A stretch of DNA of 64,000 bases from Pectobacterium sp. A5351. GTDB lineage: Bacteria > Pseudomonadota > Gammaproteobacteria > Enterobacterales > Enterobacteriaceae. The DNA is taken from the NCBI RefSeq assembly GCF_028335745.1, contig NZ_CP116477.1, positions 3,038,001 through 3,102,000 on the forward strand. Direction: 5' to 3'. The position numbers were made by a program, and so were the translations under genes. Positions 11,655-20,624 of this stretch are shown piece by piece; positions within the stretch are counted from its first letter, which is position 1, and each line of letters starts with the position of its first letter. Below the pieces are notes generated by a model. It was not told the origin of the DNA. It ran no database searches and was given only the letters and a program-made list of their open reading frames with translations.

Positions 11655-11725
11655 AGTATAATGTCGTTATATCGTGGCTAATACAGTCGGCATTACGCCG
11701 ATGTATTCCCTTTTCTGGAGCGCAA

Positions 11726-11989
11726 ATGAAAACCAAATTAAACGAACTGCTTGAATTCCCCTGTGTTTTTACCTACAAGGTCATGGGTGAGGCAAAACCA
11801 GAGTTAGTCGATCTGGTCGTTGAAGTGGTACAGCGTCATGCGCCAGGCGACTACACGCCGCAGATCAAACCTAGCAGCAAAGGGAATTATCACTCCGTTT
11901 CCATCACCATCACAGCGACACACATTGAGCAGGTGGAAACGTTGTACGAAGAACTGGGCAACATCGATATCGTACGCATGGTTCTGTAA
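11726..11989 (+). CDS. ybeD: YbeD-family (DUF493) protein
   Basis: Small conserved protein of 87 residues with an alpha/beta fold resembling ACT regulatory domains. In E. coli it also lies between dacA and lipB. It is nearly the same length as E. coli YbeD and has the same N-terminal pattern ([13 protein letters not shown]). The ribosome site GGAG is well placed. Its exact biochemical role is not established; a regulatory or lipoate-related role is guessed only from location. Confidence 0.93.
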   Translation: MKTKLNELLEFPCVFTYKVMGEAKPELVDLVVEVVQRHAPGDYTPQIKPSSKGNYHSVSITITATHIEQVETLYEELGNIDIVRMVL

Positions 11990-12110
11990 GGCATAGCGTC
12001 CTGAAAGAAAAACGAGCGGGAAAATCGGTAGAGCGTGACATAATTTTGCAACGTGCTGTTCGCTGAGGCTTCCCGCCGTTATAATTCCCCCACCTTTCCT
12101 TAACCTGAAG

Positions 12111-12794
12111 ATGACACACTTGCTACAGGATAAGATCATCGTACGTCAATTTAACGTACAACCGTATGAACCCGTCTCTCTGGCGATGCATAATTTCACC
12201 GATCGACGTGATGAGAATACCCCAGACGAACTCTGGCTGGTTCAACATCCTCGCGTATTCACGCAAGGTCAGGCGGGCAAAGCCGAACATGTCCTCATGC
12301 CCGGCGACATTCCCGTGATTCAGAGCGACAGAGGCGGTCAGGTGACCTACCACGGCCCCGGTCAGCAGGTTATGTACGTGTTGATTGACCTGAAGCGCCG
12401 CAAGCTCGGCGTGCGCCAGCTCGTCACCGCGATAGAAGATACCGTAATTGGCACACTGGCACACTTCAAGATCGAAGCCCATGCGCGCCCTGATGCGCCC
12501 GGCGTCTACGTGGGGGAGCGTAAAATCTGTTCGTTAGGACTGCGCATTCGCAAAGGCTGCTCGTTCCACGGGCTGGCGCTCAATATCGCCATGGATCTCT
12601 CCCCTTTCCTGCGCATCAACCCGTGTGGTTATGCCGGAATGGAGATGACGCAAATCAGCGATCTGGTGGCGGGCGTCACGTTGGATGACACCGCCCCCGT
12701 GCTGGTGAACACCTTTTTGCAATTAGTTGGCTATTCCGCACCCGAGTTTATTCCGTGGAATATGGAGGCTCAGAGTGAGCCGCTTCCTGGTTAA
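12111..12794 (+). CDS. lipB: octanoyl-[acyl carrier protein]:protein octanoyltransferase
   Basis: Moves octanoyl from acyl carrier protein to lipoyl domains, the first step of endogenous lipoate synthesis. The 227-residue chain has the [13 protein letters not shown] block, the catalytic Lys in GERKICSLG, and the catalytic Cys in [10 protein letters not shown]. The start is ATG 12111; TTG 12120 is an in-frame alternative close to the E. coli start. lipA follows after a 227-base AT-rich gap with no ybeF-like regulator between them. Confidence 0.96.
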   Translation: MTHLLQDKIIVRQFNVQPYEPVSLAMHNFTDRRDENTPDELWLVQHPRVFTQGQAGKAEHVLMPGDIPVIQSDRGGQVTYHGPGQQVMYVLIDLKRRKLGVRQLVTAIEDTVIGTLAHFKIEAHARPDAPGVYVGERKICSLGLRIRKGCSFHGLALNIAMDLSPFLRINPCGYAGMEMTQISDLVAGVTLDDTAPVLVNTFLQLVGYSAPEFIPWNMEAQSEPLPG

Positions 12795-13021
12795 CAGGTT
12801 TCATCCTGTCGATGAAAATTAACCAGTTAGGCGATCGCATCTTGATAAATTACATTTTATTCACATAATTTATTCATTTTGATCGCGCAAAGGCTGATTG
12901 TGGTTAGGCAAGATGATATAATTTTTAGAGTTTTTTAAAAAAAAGTTTAACCAAAAACATAATCCTTTGAATTTGGATAACAAATTTAAAGAAACGATTC
13001 AGAACTGGAACTTACGCAAAC

Positions 13022-13987
13022 ATGAGTAAACCGATTCAGATCGAACGCGGCGTCAAATACCGCGATGCCGATAAGATGGCGCTAATCCCGGTACGTACCG
13101 TCGTTACCGAACGCCAAGAGATTCTGCGCAAACCTGAATGGATGAAGATTAAACTTCCGGCAGATTCGAGCCGTATTCAGGGCATCAAAGCAGCCATGCG
13201 CAAAAACGGGTTGCACTCAGTTTGTGAAGAAGCGTCTTGTCCTAATCTGGCAGAGTGTTTTAACCACGGCACCGCGACTTTCATGATTCTGGGTGCCATC
13301 TGTACGCGTCGCTGCCCATTCTGTGACGTTGCCCACGGCCGCCCGCTTACGCCGGATGCCAATGAGCCTGAGAAACTGGCACAGACCATCCATGACATGG
13401 GCTTACGCTATGTGGTGATCACTTCGGTTGACCGTGATGACCTGCGCGATGGCGGAGCACAGCACTTTGCAGACTGCATTAGCGCCATTCGCCGTAAAAA
13501 CCCGAATATCCGCATCGAAACGCTGGTACCAGACTTCCGTGGTCGTATGGATCGCGCGTTAGAGATCCTGACCGCCACGCCGCCAGATGTGTTCAACCAC
13601 AATCTGGAAAACGTACCACGCGTTTATCGTCAGGTTCGCCCTGGCGCGAATTATGAGTGGTCACTGAAGCTGCTGGAGAACTTCAAAAACGCGCACCCGG
13701 ATATCCCGACCAAATCTGGCCTGATGGTTGGATTGGGAGAAACCAATGCGGAAATCGTGGAAGTCATGCGCGACCTGCGCCGCCACGGGGTGACAATGCT
13801 GACGCTGGGACAATATTTACAGCCGAGCCGCCATCACCTGCCGGTACAGCGTTACGTCAGTCCGGATGAGTTCGATGAAATGAAAGCCGAAGCGATGGCG
13901 ATGGGCTTTACTCATGCAGCCTGCGGTCCATTTGTTCGCTCGTCCTACCATGCCGACCTACAGGCAAAAGGCATCGAAGTAAAATAA
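13022..13987 (+). CDS. lipA: lipoyl synthase
   Basis: Radical-SAM enzyme that inserts two sulfur atoms into octanoyl groups on lipoyl domains. The 321 residues match the family. Both cluster-binding sets are visible: the auxiliary CxxxxCxxxxxC ([12 protein letters not shown]) and the radical-SAM CxxxCxxC (CTRRCPFC). The C-terminal RSSY motif contains the Ser ligand. The upstream 227 bases (12795-13021) are very AT-rich, and the gene probably has its own promoter there. A bidirectional terminator separates it from convergent tatE. Confidence 0.98.
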   Translation: MSKPIQIERGVKYRDADKMALIPVRTVVTERQEILRKPEWMKIKLPADSSRIQGIKAAMRKNGLHSVCEEASCPNLAECFNHGTATFMILGAICTRRCPFCDVAHGRPLTPDANEPEKLAQTIHDMGLRYVVITSVDRDDLRDGGAQHFADCISAIRRKNPNIRIETLVPDFRGRMDRALEILTATPPDVFNHNLENVPRVYRQVRPGANYEWSLKLLENFKNAHPDIPTKSGLMVGLGETNAEIVEVMRDLRRHGVTMLTLGQYLQPSRHHLPVQRYVSPDEFDEMKAEAMAMGFTHAACGPFVRSSYHADLQAKGIEVK

Positions 13988-14024
13988 GCGCTCATAGTTT
14001 TTTACACATTTTTTGTGTGGAATA

Positions 14025-14054
14025 AAAAACGGACGGCTATTGCCGTCCGTTTTG
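14025..14054. terminator. bidirectional terminator between lipA and tatE
   Basis: A perfect 9-bp stem (ACGGACGGC with GCCGTCCGT, loop TATT) flanked by A-rich and T-rich tracts on both sides. It can end transcripts of the convergent genes lipA and tatE. Confidence 0.9.
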
Positions 14055-14069
14055 CTGTGTGAGGCGTGC

Positions 14070-14267
14070 TCAGGATTCTTTGCGCGACGAATCATTCAGC
14101 GCTGCGGTATCATCCGTCTTTGCCGGCTGATCGTCATTCATCGCCTTCTTGAAACCTTTAATCGCCGCGCCTAAATCACCGCCTAAGCTACGAAGTTTAT
14201 TCGTACCGAACAGCAGAATGATTAATGCGCCAATCACCAACAGCTTGGCAATACTAATACCTTCCAT
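14070..14267 (-). CDS. tatE: Sec-independent translocase component TatE
   Basis: Small TatA-like component of the twin-arginine translocase, which exports folded proteins. The 65-residue protein has one N-terminal membrane helix (about residues 4-21), the FGT hinge, and an amphipathic helix ([19 protein letters not shown]), then a charged acidic tail. It lies next to lipA as tatE does in E. coli, which favours TatE over TatA. Confidence 0.93.
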   Translation of the reverse strand: MEGISIAKLLVIGALIILLFGTNKLRSLGGDLGAAIKGFKKAMNDDQPAKTDDTAALNDSSRKES

Positions 14268-14532
14268 ACAGACCTACCTGATTTACAGATGCTGGAGACG
14301 CCAGCGAGCGAGAACACGTACTTTTCGAACAAGGATTGTCGAAGAATCGTTGTCGAAAAATTCTTTTATCCTATGTCCTCTATGTAAAACCTTACGCTGC
14401 ACGACACAATCACCATCTGTAACAAAGTAAGACGCAATACGAACGTTTTCGCACGCATTCAGATTGCTTTACAACTTTCCCTCTCAGCCTCACTACAAAA
14501 AAACCGTCTAGAGGCGTAAACTTCCATACTAT

Positions 14533-14646
14533 GCGGAGATGACATTCCTCCCTACCCTGGGCAGCCAAAACGCTGACCGCCGCAAGACAGGGTACAACCG
14601 CCACCCGGCTAATGATGTCTACGTCCACCTCGCAGAGAGGGCGTAG
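14533..14646 (+). ncRNA. fluoride riboswitch (crcB RNA) upstream of crcB
   Basis: The 5' part reads GGAGATGACATTCCTCC at 14535-14551 and the 3' part GGCTAATGATGTCTACG at 14607-14623. These match the two conserved blocks of the crcB motif, GGAGAUGGC-UUCCUCC and GAUGAUGCCUAC. The usual GGC/GCC pairing is replaced by GAC/GUC, a compensatory change that supports a real helix. A downstream hairpin (CTACG 14619-14623 with CGTAG 14642-14646, inner CCTC/GAGG) may be the expression platform; no U-run follows, so control may be at translation. Location directly before crcB, a fluoride exporter gene, fits. Confidence 0.85.
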
Positions 14647-14728
14647 CGTCCTGCCCAATACTCTCCGAGATCGTGAAAAACAAGCGATGTAAAAAGCATC
14701 CAAATAAAACAGGCCAGGAAAGGTTTCT

Positions 14729-15112
14729 ATGTTTAGTACATTACTCGCGGTATTTATTGGCGGCGGAGTGGGTAGCGTCGCGCGCTGGCAGCTCGGCGTG
14801 AAGTTTAATAATCTGTATCCAACGCTGCCGTTGGGCACCCTGCTTGCCAACCTGATTGGTGCCTTTGTTATTGGCGGCGCACTCGCTTTCTTCATGCGCC
14901 ATCCTCATCTCGATCAGGACTGGAAAATGTTGATTACCACCGGGCTATGCGGCGGCTTAACGACGTTTTCTACCTTTTCCGCAGAGGTTGTCATGTTTCT
15001 GCAAAGCGGACAGCTGGCAGCGGCGGGGTTACATGTGCTGTTGAATCTGGCAGGATCGCTACTGATGACCGCGCTGGCGTTTGCTCTGGTCACGTGGGTG
15101 ACAACGCACTGA
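14729..15112 (+). CDS. crcB: fluoride ion channel CrcB/FluC
   Basis: Dual-topology inner-membrane channel that expels fluoride. The 127-residue chain has four hydrophobic helices and the conserved family segments [21 protein letters not shown] and [15 protein letters not shown] (with the Phe/Ser pore residues). It sits directly downstream of a fluoride riboswitch and convergent with cspE. ATG 14729 has an AGGAAAGG site eight bases upstream. Confidence 0.96.
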   Translation: MFSTLLAVFIGGGVGSVARWQLGVKFNNLYPTLPLGTLLANLIGAFVIGGALAFFMRHPHLDQDWKMLITTGLCGGLTTFSTFSAEVVMFLQSGQLAAAGLHVLLNLAGSLLMTALAFALVTWVTTH

Positions 15113-15170
15113 TATTTTTTGATAATTGATGGCACGTGAAAATTGATAGCATGTGGAAAATGAGGCAAAA

Positions 15171-15197
15171 AAAACCCGCCTACGGCGGGTTTTTCAC
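15171..15197. terminator. bidirectional terminator between crcB and cspE
   Basis: A 10-bp perfect stem (AAAACCCGCC with GGCGGGTTTT, loop TAC) with A-rich and T-rich flanks. It serves crcB from the left and cspE from the right. Confidence 0.9.
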
Positions 15198-15210
15198 GAA
15201 ATCGGTATAA

Positions 15211-15420
15211 TTAAATAGCGTTAACGTTAGCAGCAGAAGGACCTTTGGCACCGTCAGTGATTTCGAACTCTACACGCTGACCTTCAGCCAGAGTTTTGAA
15301 ACCATTGCTCTGGATGGCAGAGAAGTGTACGAACACATCTTTGGTACCATCTTCAGGAGTAATGAAACCGAAGCCTTTGGACTCATTAAACCACTTAACA
15401 CTACCTTTAATCTTAGACAT
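15211..15420 (-). CDS. cspE: cold-shock-like RNA chaperone CspE
   Basis: Single cold-shock domain, 69 residues, with RNP1 (KGFGFITP) and RNP2 (VFVHFSAI). It binds single-stranded nucleic acid, melts RNA structure and acts in antitermination. The frame is open to 15450, but ATG 15420 has the AAGG site and gives the standard length. In E. coli cspE also lies next to crcB in opposite orientation. The leader contains a hairpin at 15446-15462. Confidence 0.96.
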   Translation of the reverse strand: MSKIKGSVKWFNESKGFGFITPEDGTKDVFVHFSAIQSNGFKTLAEGQRVEFEITDGAKGPSAANVNAI

Positions 15421-15445
15421 CAAACTTACCTTTACATGAATGAAA

Positions 15446-15462
15446 GACACAAAATCTGTGTC
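15446..15462 (-). promoter_or_regulatory. hairpin in the cspE mRNA leader
   Basis: GACACA at 15446-15451 pairs with TGTGTC at 15457-15462 around a five-base loop, about 25 bases before the cspE start. Cold-shock mRNAs often carry structured leaders that control translation; that role here is inferred from location. Confidence 0.4.
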
Positions 15463-15638
15463 AGGTACAGTACAACAATAGATTGGCCTTTTGTCCAGTT
15501 GAAGTTGGATAAAAAGTGATAAAAATCGCTAAAAAGATATACCGGACGACCTCGCTGCCCTATTTTAACCCGATGCAGAACGCAGAGCGCTCGGTTCTGG
15601 CCGATTCATCACTTTTTATGATATCGAAGGAAAGCACC

Positions 15639-16349
15639 ATGGTAAGCAAAACGCTGGGTCTGATCGGGGGAATGAGTTGGGAATCCACCATCCCGTATTA
15701 CCGCATGATCAACGAGTATATAAAAGGCCAACTTGGTGGCCTGCACTCCGCCAAAATCATCCTGCACAGCGTCGATTTCCATGAGATCGAACGATTGCAG
15801 GCACAGGGTGATTGGGAGCAGTCAGCCGCCGTGCTCGGCAATATCGCGGTGGGATTACGCCAGGCGGGAGCGGATGCTATCGTCATCTGCACCAACACCA
15901 TGCATAAAGTGGCCGATGACGTTGAACGTGCCTGCCAGCTTCCTCTTTTGCATATTGCCGATGCCACCGGTGCCAGCCTGAAACAGCACGGATTGAAGAA
16001 AGTTGGTTTACTGGGAACCCGCTACACCATGGAGCAGGATTTCTATCGTCAGCGCATTCAAGATCGATTTGGCATAGACATTATCGTTCCTGACTCAGCG
16101 GCAAGAGAGCAAGTTAATCGCATTATTTTCGACGAACTGTGTCTGGGGAACATTAACGACACCTCGCGGCAAACCTATCGGGGCATTATCCAGCAACTTG
16201 AACAGCAAGGCGCGGAAGGCATCATTCTAGGTTGTACGGAAATCCCGCTGTTAATCAGTGCTCAGGATGCGATAGTTCCTCTTTTTGACACCAGTAAGCT
16301 TCACGCAATTGCCGCTGCGAAATTTGCGCTTAACCAATCATCCACATGA
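15639..16349 (+). CDS. aspartate/glutamate racemase family protein
   Basis: PLP-independent amino-acid racemase of the Asp/Glu/hydantoin family, about 236 residues from ATG 15639. The N-terminus KTLGLIGGMSWEST and the two catalytic Cys motifs, VICTNTMHK and LGCTEIPLL, are clear. It resembles E. coli YgeA, a broad-specificity racemase. The frame is open from 15516, but only 15639 has a good GAAGGAAAG site. It is monocistronic, and no other gene points to the substrate. Confidence 0.9.
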   Translation: MVSKTLGLIGGMSWESTIPYYRMINEYIKGQLGGLHSAKIILHSVDFHEIERLQAQGDWEQSAAVLGNIAVGLRQAGADAIVICTNTMHKVADDVERACQLPLLHIADATGASLKQHGLKKVGLLGTRYTMEQDFYRQRIQDRFGIDIIVPDSAAREQVNRIIFDELCLGNINDTSRQTYRGIIQQLEQQGAEGIILGCTEIPLLISAQDAIVPLFDTSKLHAIAAAKFALNQSST

Positions 16350-16430
16350 ATTAATTGGATAAAATGGATTTCGTTCGCAAGCTTAATAATACCCTCTTTT
16401 ATTCACTCAAGTTTCCCCTTTTTGGATAGA

Positions 16431-16463
16431 AAAAAAGCAGTATTGAGAGACTCAATACTGCTT
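16431..16463 (-). terminator. terminator for ypfM on the minus strand
   Basis: A 13-bp perfect stem (AAGCAGTATTGAG with CTCAATACTGCTT, three-base loop). On the minus strand it is followed by a T run (16431-16436), making a classical terminator 52 bases after the ypfM stop. Confidence 0.8.
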
Positions 16464-16514
16464 ATTCGTATGACTTTATTCCTGGTATGCAATGACTAAC
16501 AGTACTTCTCGTTA

Positions 16515-16574
16515 TTATTTACGTAACATTGCTTCAATAAAATCTTTCCAAGTACTCACTTCTACTTCTACCAT
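16515..16574 (-). CDS. ypfM: 19-residue small protein YpfM
   Basis: A 60-base frame encoding 19 residues that end in STWKDFIEAMLRK. E. coli YpfM is also 19 residues and ends in NWKDFIEVMLRK, and it too lies beside yffB and dapE. An AAGAGGT ribosome site stands six bases before the ATG, and a strong minus-strand terminator follows the stop. The amphipathic C-terminal stretch suggests a protein- or membrane-associated peptide, but its function is unknown. It occupies the 458-base gap between the racemase and yffB. Confidence 0.88.
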   Translation of the reverse strand: MVEVEVSTWKDFIEAMLRK

Positions 16575-16807
16575 GCGAACCTCTTGGTGATTAACGGCGA
16601 CGCATTATACGCACACTTTTTAATCAGGTAAAAGCATTATGAAAGTATAAAAAGCGTACTACTCCTAATTTCTGCTACACAGTTCACAGTAGATCTCCCC
16701 GCCTTTTTTCGGCATGCTGGGCTATCGCCCGATTAGGCCCTGTTGGGCCATGCTGTTGAGAACAGCGATCGTCATGCAACCCAATAAGCAGAAAGGATTT
16801 TCCCCCT

Positions 16808-17185
16808 ATGGCGCTGACCATGTACGGCATCAAAAACTGTGACACCATAAAGAAAGCGCGCCGTTGGCTGGACGATCAACAGGTGGCGTATCGCTTCCAT
16901 GATTATCGTGCCGACGGTCTGGATGAACAGCAGCTACAGCGTTTTATCGACCAACTGGGGTTTCAGGCCTTACTCAATACACGCGGAACGACCTGGCGTA
17001 AGCTTAGTGAGGAGCTACGTGAATTAATCAACAGCGATACTCACGACAGCGCAGAGGCCGCCAAAAACCTGATGCTGGAACAACCAGCGGTGATTAAACG
17101 ACCATTGCTGATTGCCGATGACGGCAACGCGCTGCTGGGGTTCAGTATCGACAGCTACCAGAAATTTATTGCGGAGAAAAAATAA
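16808..17185 (+). CDS. yffB: ArsC/Spx-family thioredoxin-fold protein YffB
   Basis: A 125-residue thioredoxin-fold protein of the arsenate reductase/Spx family. It has [17 protein letters not shown] at the N-terminus (single conserved Cys), [10 protein letters not shown], and IKRPLL. E. coli YffB has the same blocks and binds glutathione weakly; true arsenate reduction is doubtful. dapE follows after one base, so it leads the yffB-dapE-peptidase-ypfN transcript. Confidence 0.93.
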   Translation: MALTMYGIKNCDTIKKARRWLDDQQVAYRFHDYRADGLDEQQLQRFIDQLGFQALLNTRGTTWRKLSEELRELINSDTHDSAEAAKNLMLEQPAVIKRPLLIADDGNALLGFSIDSYQKFIAEKK

Positions 17186-17186
17186 C

Positions 17187-18314
17187 GTGTCTTGCCCAGT
17201 CATAGAGCTCGCTCAACAGTTAATTAAACGCCCTTCCCTCAGCCCGAACGACGAGGGCTGCCAGGCGCTCATGATTGAACGCCTGACGGCGATGGGCTTT
17301 ACCGTCGAAGCAATGGATTTTGGCGATACCCAAAATTTCTGGGCATGGCGCGGCACAGGAAAAACGCTGGCCTTCGCAGGACACACCGATGTGGTTCCCA
17401 GCGGCGATGAAAGCCACTGGCAGCACCCACCGTTTGAGCCGATCATCCGTGACGGTATGCTGTACGGCCGCGGTGCCGCGGATATGAAAGGTTCGCTGGC
17501 CGCAATGGTGATTGCCGCCGAGCGCTTTGTCGCCGCTAACCCAAATCATCAAGGGCGTCTTGCGTTCCTGATTACGTCGGACGAAGAAGCCAGCGCCGTT
17601 AACGGCACGGTAAAAGTGGTTGAGGCGCTGATGGCACGCAACGAACGCCTGGACTACTGTCTGGTCGGTGAGCCGTCGAGTACGCATGTTGTGGGCGATG
17701 TGGTAAAAAATGGCCGTCGTGGCTCCATCACAGCGAACCTGCGCGTACACGGCGTACAGGGGCACGTTGCCTACCCTCATCTGGCGGACAACCCTGTTCA
17801 TCGTGCAGCACCAGCACTGAACGAGCTGATCGCCACCGAATGGGATCGGGGCAACGATTTCTTCCCACCAACCACCATGCAGATTGCCAATATTCAGGCA
17901 GGCACCGGCAGCAATAACGTCATCCCCGGCGAACTGTTTGTGCAGTTTAATTTCCGTTTCAGCACCGAATTAACGGATGTGTTAATCCAGCAGCGCGTCG
18001 CGGAACTGCTGGATCGCCACCAGCTCAATTACACCATTGACTGGAAGCTTTCCGGCCAACCATTCCTGACCGCACGCGGCGAACTGGTCGATGCCGTGGT
18101 AAATGCCGTCAAACACTACAATGAGGTTACCCCAGAGCTACTGACGAATGGTGGCACTTCCGATGGCCGCTTCATCGCACGTATGGGCGCGCAGGTGGTT
18201 GAACTGGGCCCCGTTAATGCCACGATCCATAAAGTGGACGAATGCGTCAGCGCCGCAGATCTGCAACTGCTAAGCCGCATGTACCAGCGCATTATGGAGC
18301 AGCTCATCGCATGA
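17187..18314 (+). CDS. dapE: succinyl-diaminopimelate desuccinylase
   Basis: M20-family zinc hydrolase that frees LL-diaminopimelate from its succinyl form, for lysine and peptidoglycan. About 375 residues from GTG 17187, right after the yffB stop. Metal-binding and catalytic motifs are visible: [26 protein letters not shown] and VGEPSS. The frame extends upstream to 17112 inside yffB, but GTG 17187 gives the family N-terminus ([12 protein letters not shown]). Its stop overlaps the next start by four bases. Confidence 0.96.
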   Translation: MSCPVIELAQQLIKRPSLSPNDEGCQALMIERLTAMGFTVEAMDFGDTQNFWAWRGTGKTLAFAGHTDVVPSGDESHWQHPPFEPIIRDGMLYGRGAADMKGSLAAMVIAAERFVAANPNHQGRLAFLITSDEEASAVNGTVKVVEALMARNERLDYCLVGEPSSTHVVGDVVKNGRRGSITANLRVHGVQGHVAYPHLADNPVHRAAPALNELIATEWDRGNDFFPPTTMQIANIQAGTGSNNVIPGELFVQFNFRFSTELTDVLIQQRVAELLDRHQLNYTIDWKLSGQPFLTARGELVDAVVNAVKHYNEVTPELLTNGGTSDGRFIARMGAQVVELGPVNATIHKVDECVSAADLQLLSRMYQRIMEQLIA

Positions 18315-18985
18315 TGACGTCAGCTATGTTAACCGGTAAAAGCGACCAGCATCTGGTTGCTTTAGACGGTCGCCATCGCCTTCAGCCAGAAGCGGTAACC
18401 GCGTTTCTGGCGCTACAGCTGGCAGCAAAGACGGCGGGATTTAACCTGCAACCAGCCAGTACGTTCCGTGATTTCGAGCGCCAGCGTCAGATCTGGAATG
18501 GCAAGTTCCGCGGCGAGCGTCCCGTCATGGATGCCAACAGCCAGCCGCTGGATGTGTCGTCTTTGGACGAAGGCGATCGCTGTGAAGCGATTCTACGCTG
18601 GTCAGCAATGCCCGGCTCCAGCCGCCACCACTGGGGCAGCGATCTCGATATCTACGATCCCGATTTATTACCCGCAGGCAGCTCGCTCCAACTAGAACCG
18701 TGGGAATATGAAGAAGGCGGTTATTTTGCCGCATTGAACGCGTGGATGAGCGCGCACATGCATGAATACGGTTTTTATCGGCCTTATGCGCACGATCTCG
18801 GCGGTGTCGCAGTCGAACCCTGGCATATCAGCTATTATCCATTAGCACAGTATGCGGAAGAACAGCTTACACCCGATCTCATCCTTGCCGCCTGGCAAGA
18901 TGAAGATATTGCAGGCTACCACTGGCTTTGCCAGCACTTGCCGCAGCTGTTTACCCGTTATATTCATAATGTTGATGAGGCGTAA
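18311..18985 (+). CDS. M15-family D-Ala-D-Ala carboxypeptidase-like protein
   Basis: A 224-residue VanY-like zinc peptidase. The metal and catalytic residues are in [14 protein letters not shown] (His and Asp ligands) and VEPWHISYY (catalytic Glu and third His). Such enzymes trim D-Ala from peptidoglycan stems. No signal peptide is evident, so it may act on recycled cytoplasmic muropeptides; that is inference. ATG 18311 overlaps the dapE stop as ATGA, so translation is coupled. ATG 18314 is an alternative. The frame is open to 18242 inside dapE. Confidence 0.85.
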   Translation: MMTSAMLTGKSDQHLVALDGRHRLQPEAVTAFLALQLAAKTAGFNLQPASTFRDFERQRQIWNGKFRGERPVMDANSQPLDVSSLDEGDRCEAILRWSAMPGSSRHHWGSDLDIYDPDLLPAGSSLQLEPWEYEEGGYFAALNAWMSAHMHEYGFYRPYAHDLGGVAVEPWHISYYPLAQYAEEQLTPDLILAAWQDEDIAGYHWLCQHLPQLFTRYIHNVDEA

Positions 18986-18987
18986 CC

Positions 18988-19179
18988 ATGGCATGGCTGG
19001 CTGATTACTGGTGGATAATTCTGATTATCCTGATAGGCATGCTGATTAACGGCATCAAAGAATTGCGTAATGTTGACCATACGCGTTTTCTGCTCAACAA
19101 ACCCAAATTGCCCCCACATCGTGACAACAACGACAAATGGGACGATGAAGACGACGACTGGCCGAAGAAAAAACCCTGA
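18988..19179 (+). CDS. ypfN: UPF0370 small membrane protein YpfN
   Basis: 63 residues: one hydrophobic N-terminal segment ([20 protein letters not shown]), then a basic and acidic C-terminal tail ([18 protein letters not shown]). This is the YpfN pattern in enterobacteria, always next to dapE. Function unknown. It starts two bases after the M15 peptidase stop and ends this operon. Confidence 0.92.
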   Translation: MAWLADYWWIILIILIGMLINGIKELRNVDHTRFLLNKPKLPPHRDNNDKWDDEDDDWPKKKP

Positions 19180-19242
19180 TCTCAGTCATCACCAAACCGC
19201 CTGCACGCGAGCTAAACCCCGCGCTGCGGGCAGTTTGGATTC

Positions 19243-20142
19243 TCACGCGGCGGGAACAAAACTTTCCGCCCGCTCCAGAAGAAAATCATAAAACTCTTTC
19301 GCACATACTGAAAGCTGACGCTCCCTATCCGTCACCAGATAGATACCGCGCTGCAGCGATAAATCCCGAAACGGAATAATCGCAATGTCTTTGTGCTGAA
19401 ACTGGAACAGCGTCAGCCCCGTCACAATACTCACACCATAATTTGCCGCCACCAGCCCCATCATGGTGGTCAACTGACGCACTTCCAGCACGTAGTTAAA
19501 ACCTTCCGGCTCGATAAGCTGATCGGTGTACTGCCGAATGCTGGTGCCTTTGCAAAACCCGACAAACGGGTATTGCGCCACATCGGCCACATCAACACTG
19601 TCGCGCTGCGCCAGCGGGTGCGAGTTCTGGCAGATCAGGTAAAAACTGTCGGCAAACAGCATGCGAGAGCTGAATGTTCCCGGCGACGGCTGCCCTGCTG
19701 TCAGCGCCAGATCGGCGCGCCCATCCAGCACCGCTTTCAGGCAGCGATCCCACTGTGTATCCAGCAGTTCAACCTTAATCTTGGGATAAGCACGGTGATA
19801 TTGCGCCAGCACCTGAGGCAACCATTCCACCGCCATTGACGGCAATACCGCCAGCACAATCTTTCCCTTGTACCCCGTGGCATACGACTTGATCTCACCG
19901 ACGGCATCATCATGGATTTGCACCAGACGACGGGCAATATCAATGAAATGAAGGCCATCGGCGTTGAGTTGCACTTTACGTGTATCGCGATCAAATAGCC
20001 GATAGCCGACCTCTTCCTCCAATCCGGCGATTAATGAACTAAATGCTGGCTGAGAGAGATTTATTTTCTGAGCAGCGCGCGTGAAATTATCAGTTTCCGT
20101 CAACGCGATAAAGGCTCGTAATTGTTTTATCGATAAGTTCAT
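19243..20142 (-). CDS. LysR-family transcriptional regulator
   Basis: 299 residues from ATG 20142: N-terminal winged helix-turn-helix (SIKQLRAFIALTETDNFTRAAQKINLSQPAFSSLIAGLEEEVG) and a periplasmic-binding-like effector domain. It is divergent from the citrate-carrier/ato-like operon, so it very likely controls that operon in response to its substrate or an intermediate. The frame continues to 20211, but the M at 20142 begins the canonical LysR N-terminus. A 482-base AT-rich spacer separates the two promoters. Confidence 0.92.
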   Translation of the reverse strand: MNLSIKQLRAFIALTETDNFTRAAQKINLSQPAFSSLIAGLEEEVGYRLFDRDTRKVQLNADGLHFIDIARRLVQIHDDAVGEIKSYATGYKGKIVLAVLPSMAVEWLPQVLAQYHRAYPKIKVELLDTQWDRCLKAVLDGRADLALTAGQPSPGTFSSRMLFADSFYLICQNSHPLAQRDSVDVADVAQYPFVGFCKGTSIRQYTDQLIEPEGFNYVLEVRQLTTMMGLVAANYGVSIVTGLTLFQFQHKDIAIIPFRDLSLQRGIYLVTDRERQLSVCAKEFYDFLLERAESFVPAA

Positions 20143-20624
20143 AGTGTTTTTATATAAATAAAATGAAGTCTCCGGTAAGAAAGGAACAAATTCAATAAAA
20201 AAAATCGGCAACTACCATTTTTATGATCCTTCCCGCATTTATTTAATTCCATTCAAACACAGCCCACTACTCATAAAAATGGACATTCTGGATAAATATC
20301 ACAAATCATAAAAAACAATTACGCAAAAAATATCGATTAAGCAAACAAAATCAATCAATTAGGAATTAATAAGAAAATCGAAAGAGTTAATACCATTAAC
20401 AAATAAAATAAACCCATCAGATTTACGAATAAAACCATTGCGATTACGAGTTAGTATAAAGCGGGTTGAGGGTGATAAAAATAGTGCAGACAAAAAATCA
20501 AATGGCTCTGGAGTAAGCACTCATTTGTTTTGTTAATTATGACAAGAATTGTTATTGAGTTGTTTAATTTATTGTAAATAAAAAAATAGGCAACATACAA
20601 ATATATTATTAAAGAGGAACTTTT
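20143..20624. promoter_or_regulatory. AT-rich divergent control region
   Basis: A 482-base, visibly AT-rich stretch between the LysR gene and the carrier gene. It contains no open frame worth naming. It must hold both promoters and the LysR operators. An AAAGAGGAAC ribosome site precedes the carrier ATG. Several inverted A/T stretches occur, but none can be assigned as a specific operator by eye. Confidence 0.55.

Noticed and set aside
17220..17801. 193-residue minus-strand frame opposite dapE
   Set aside because: Shadow of dapE, whose zinc motifs are intact in the + frame.
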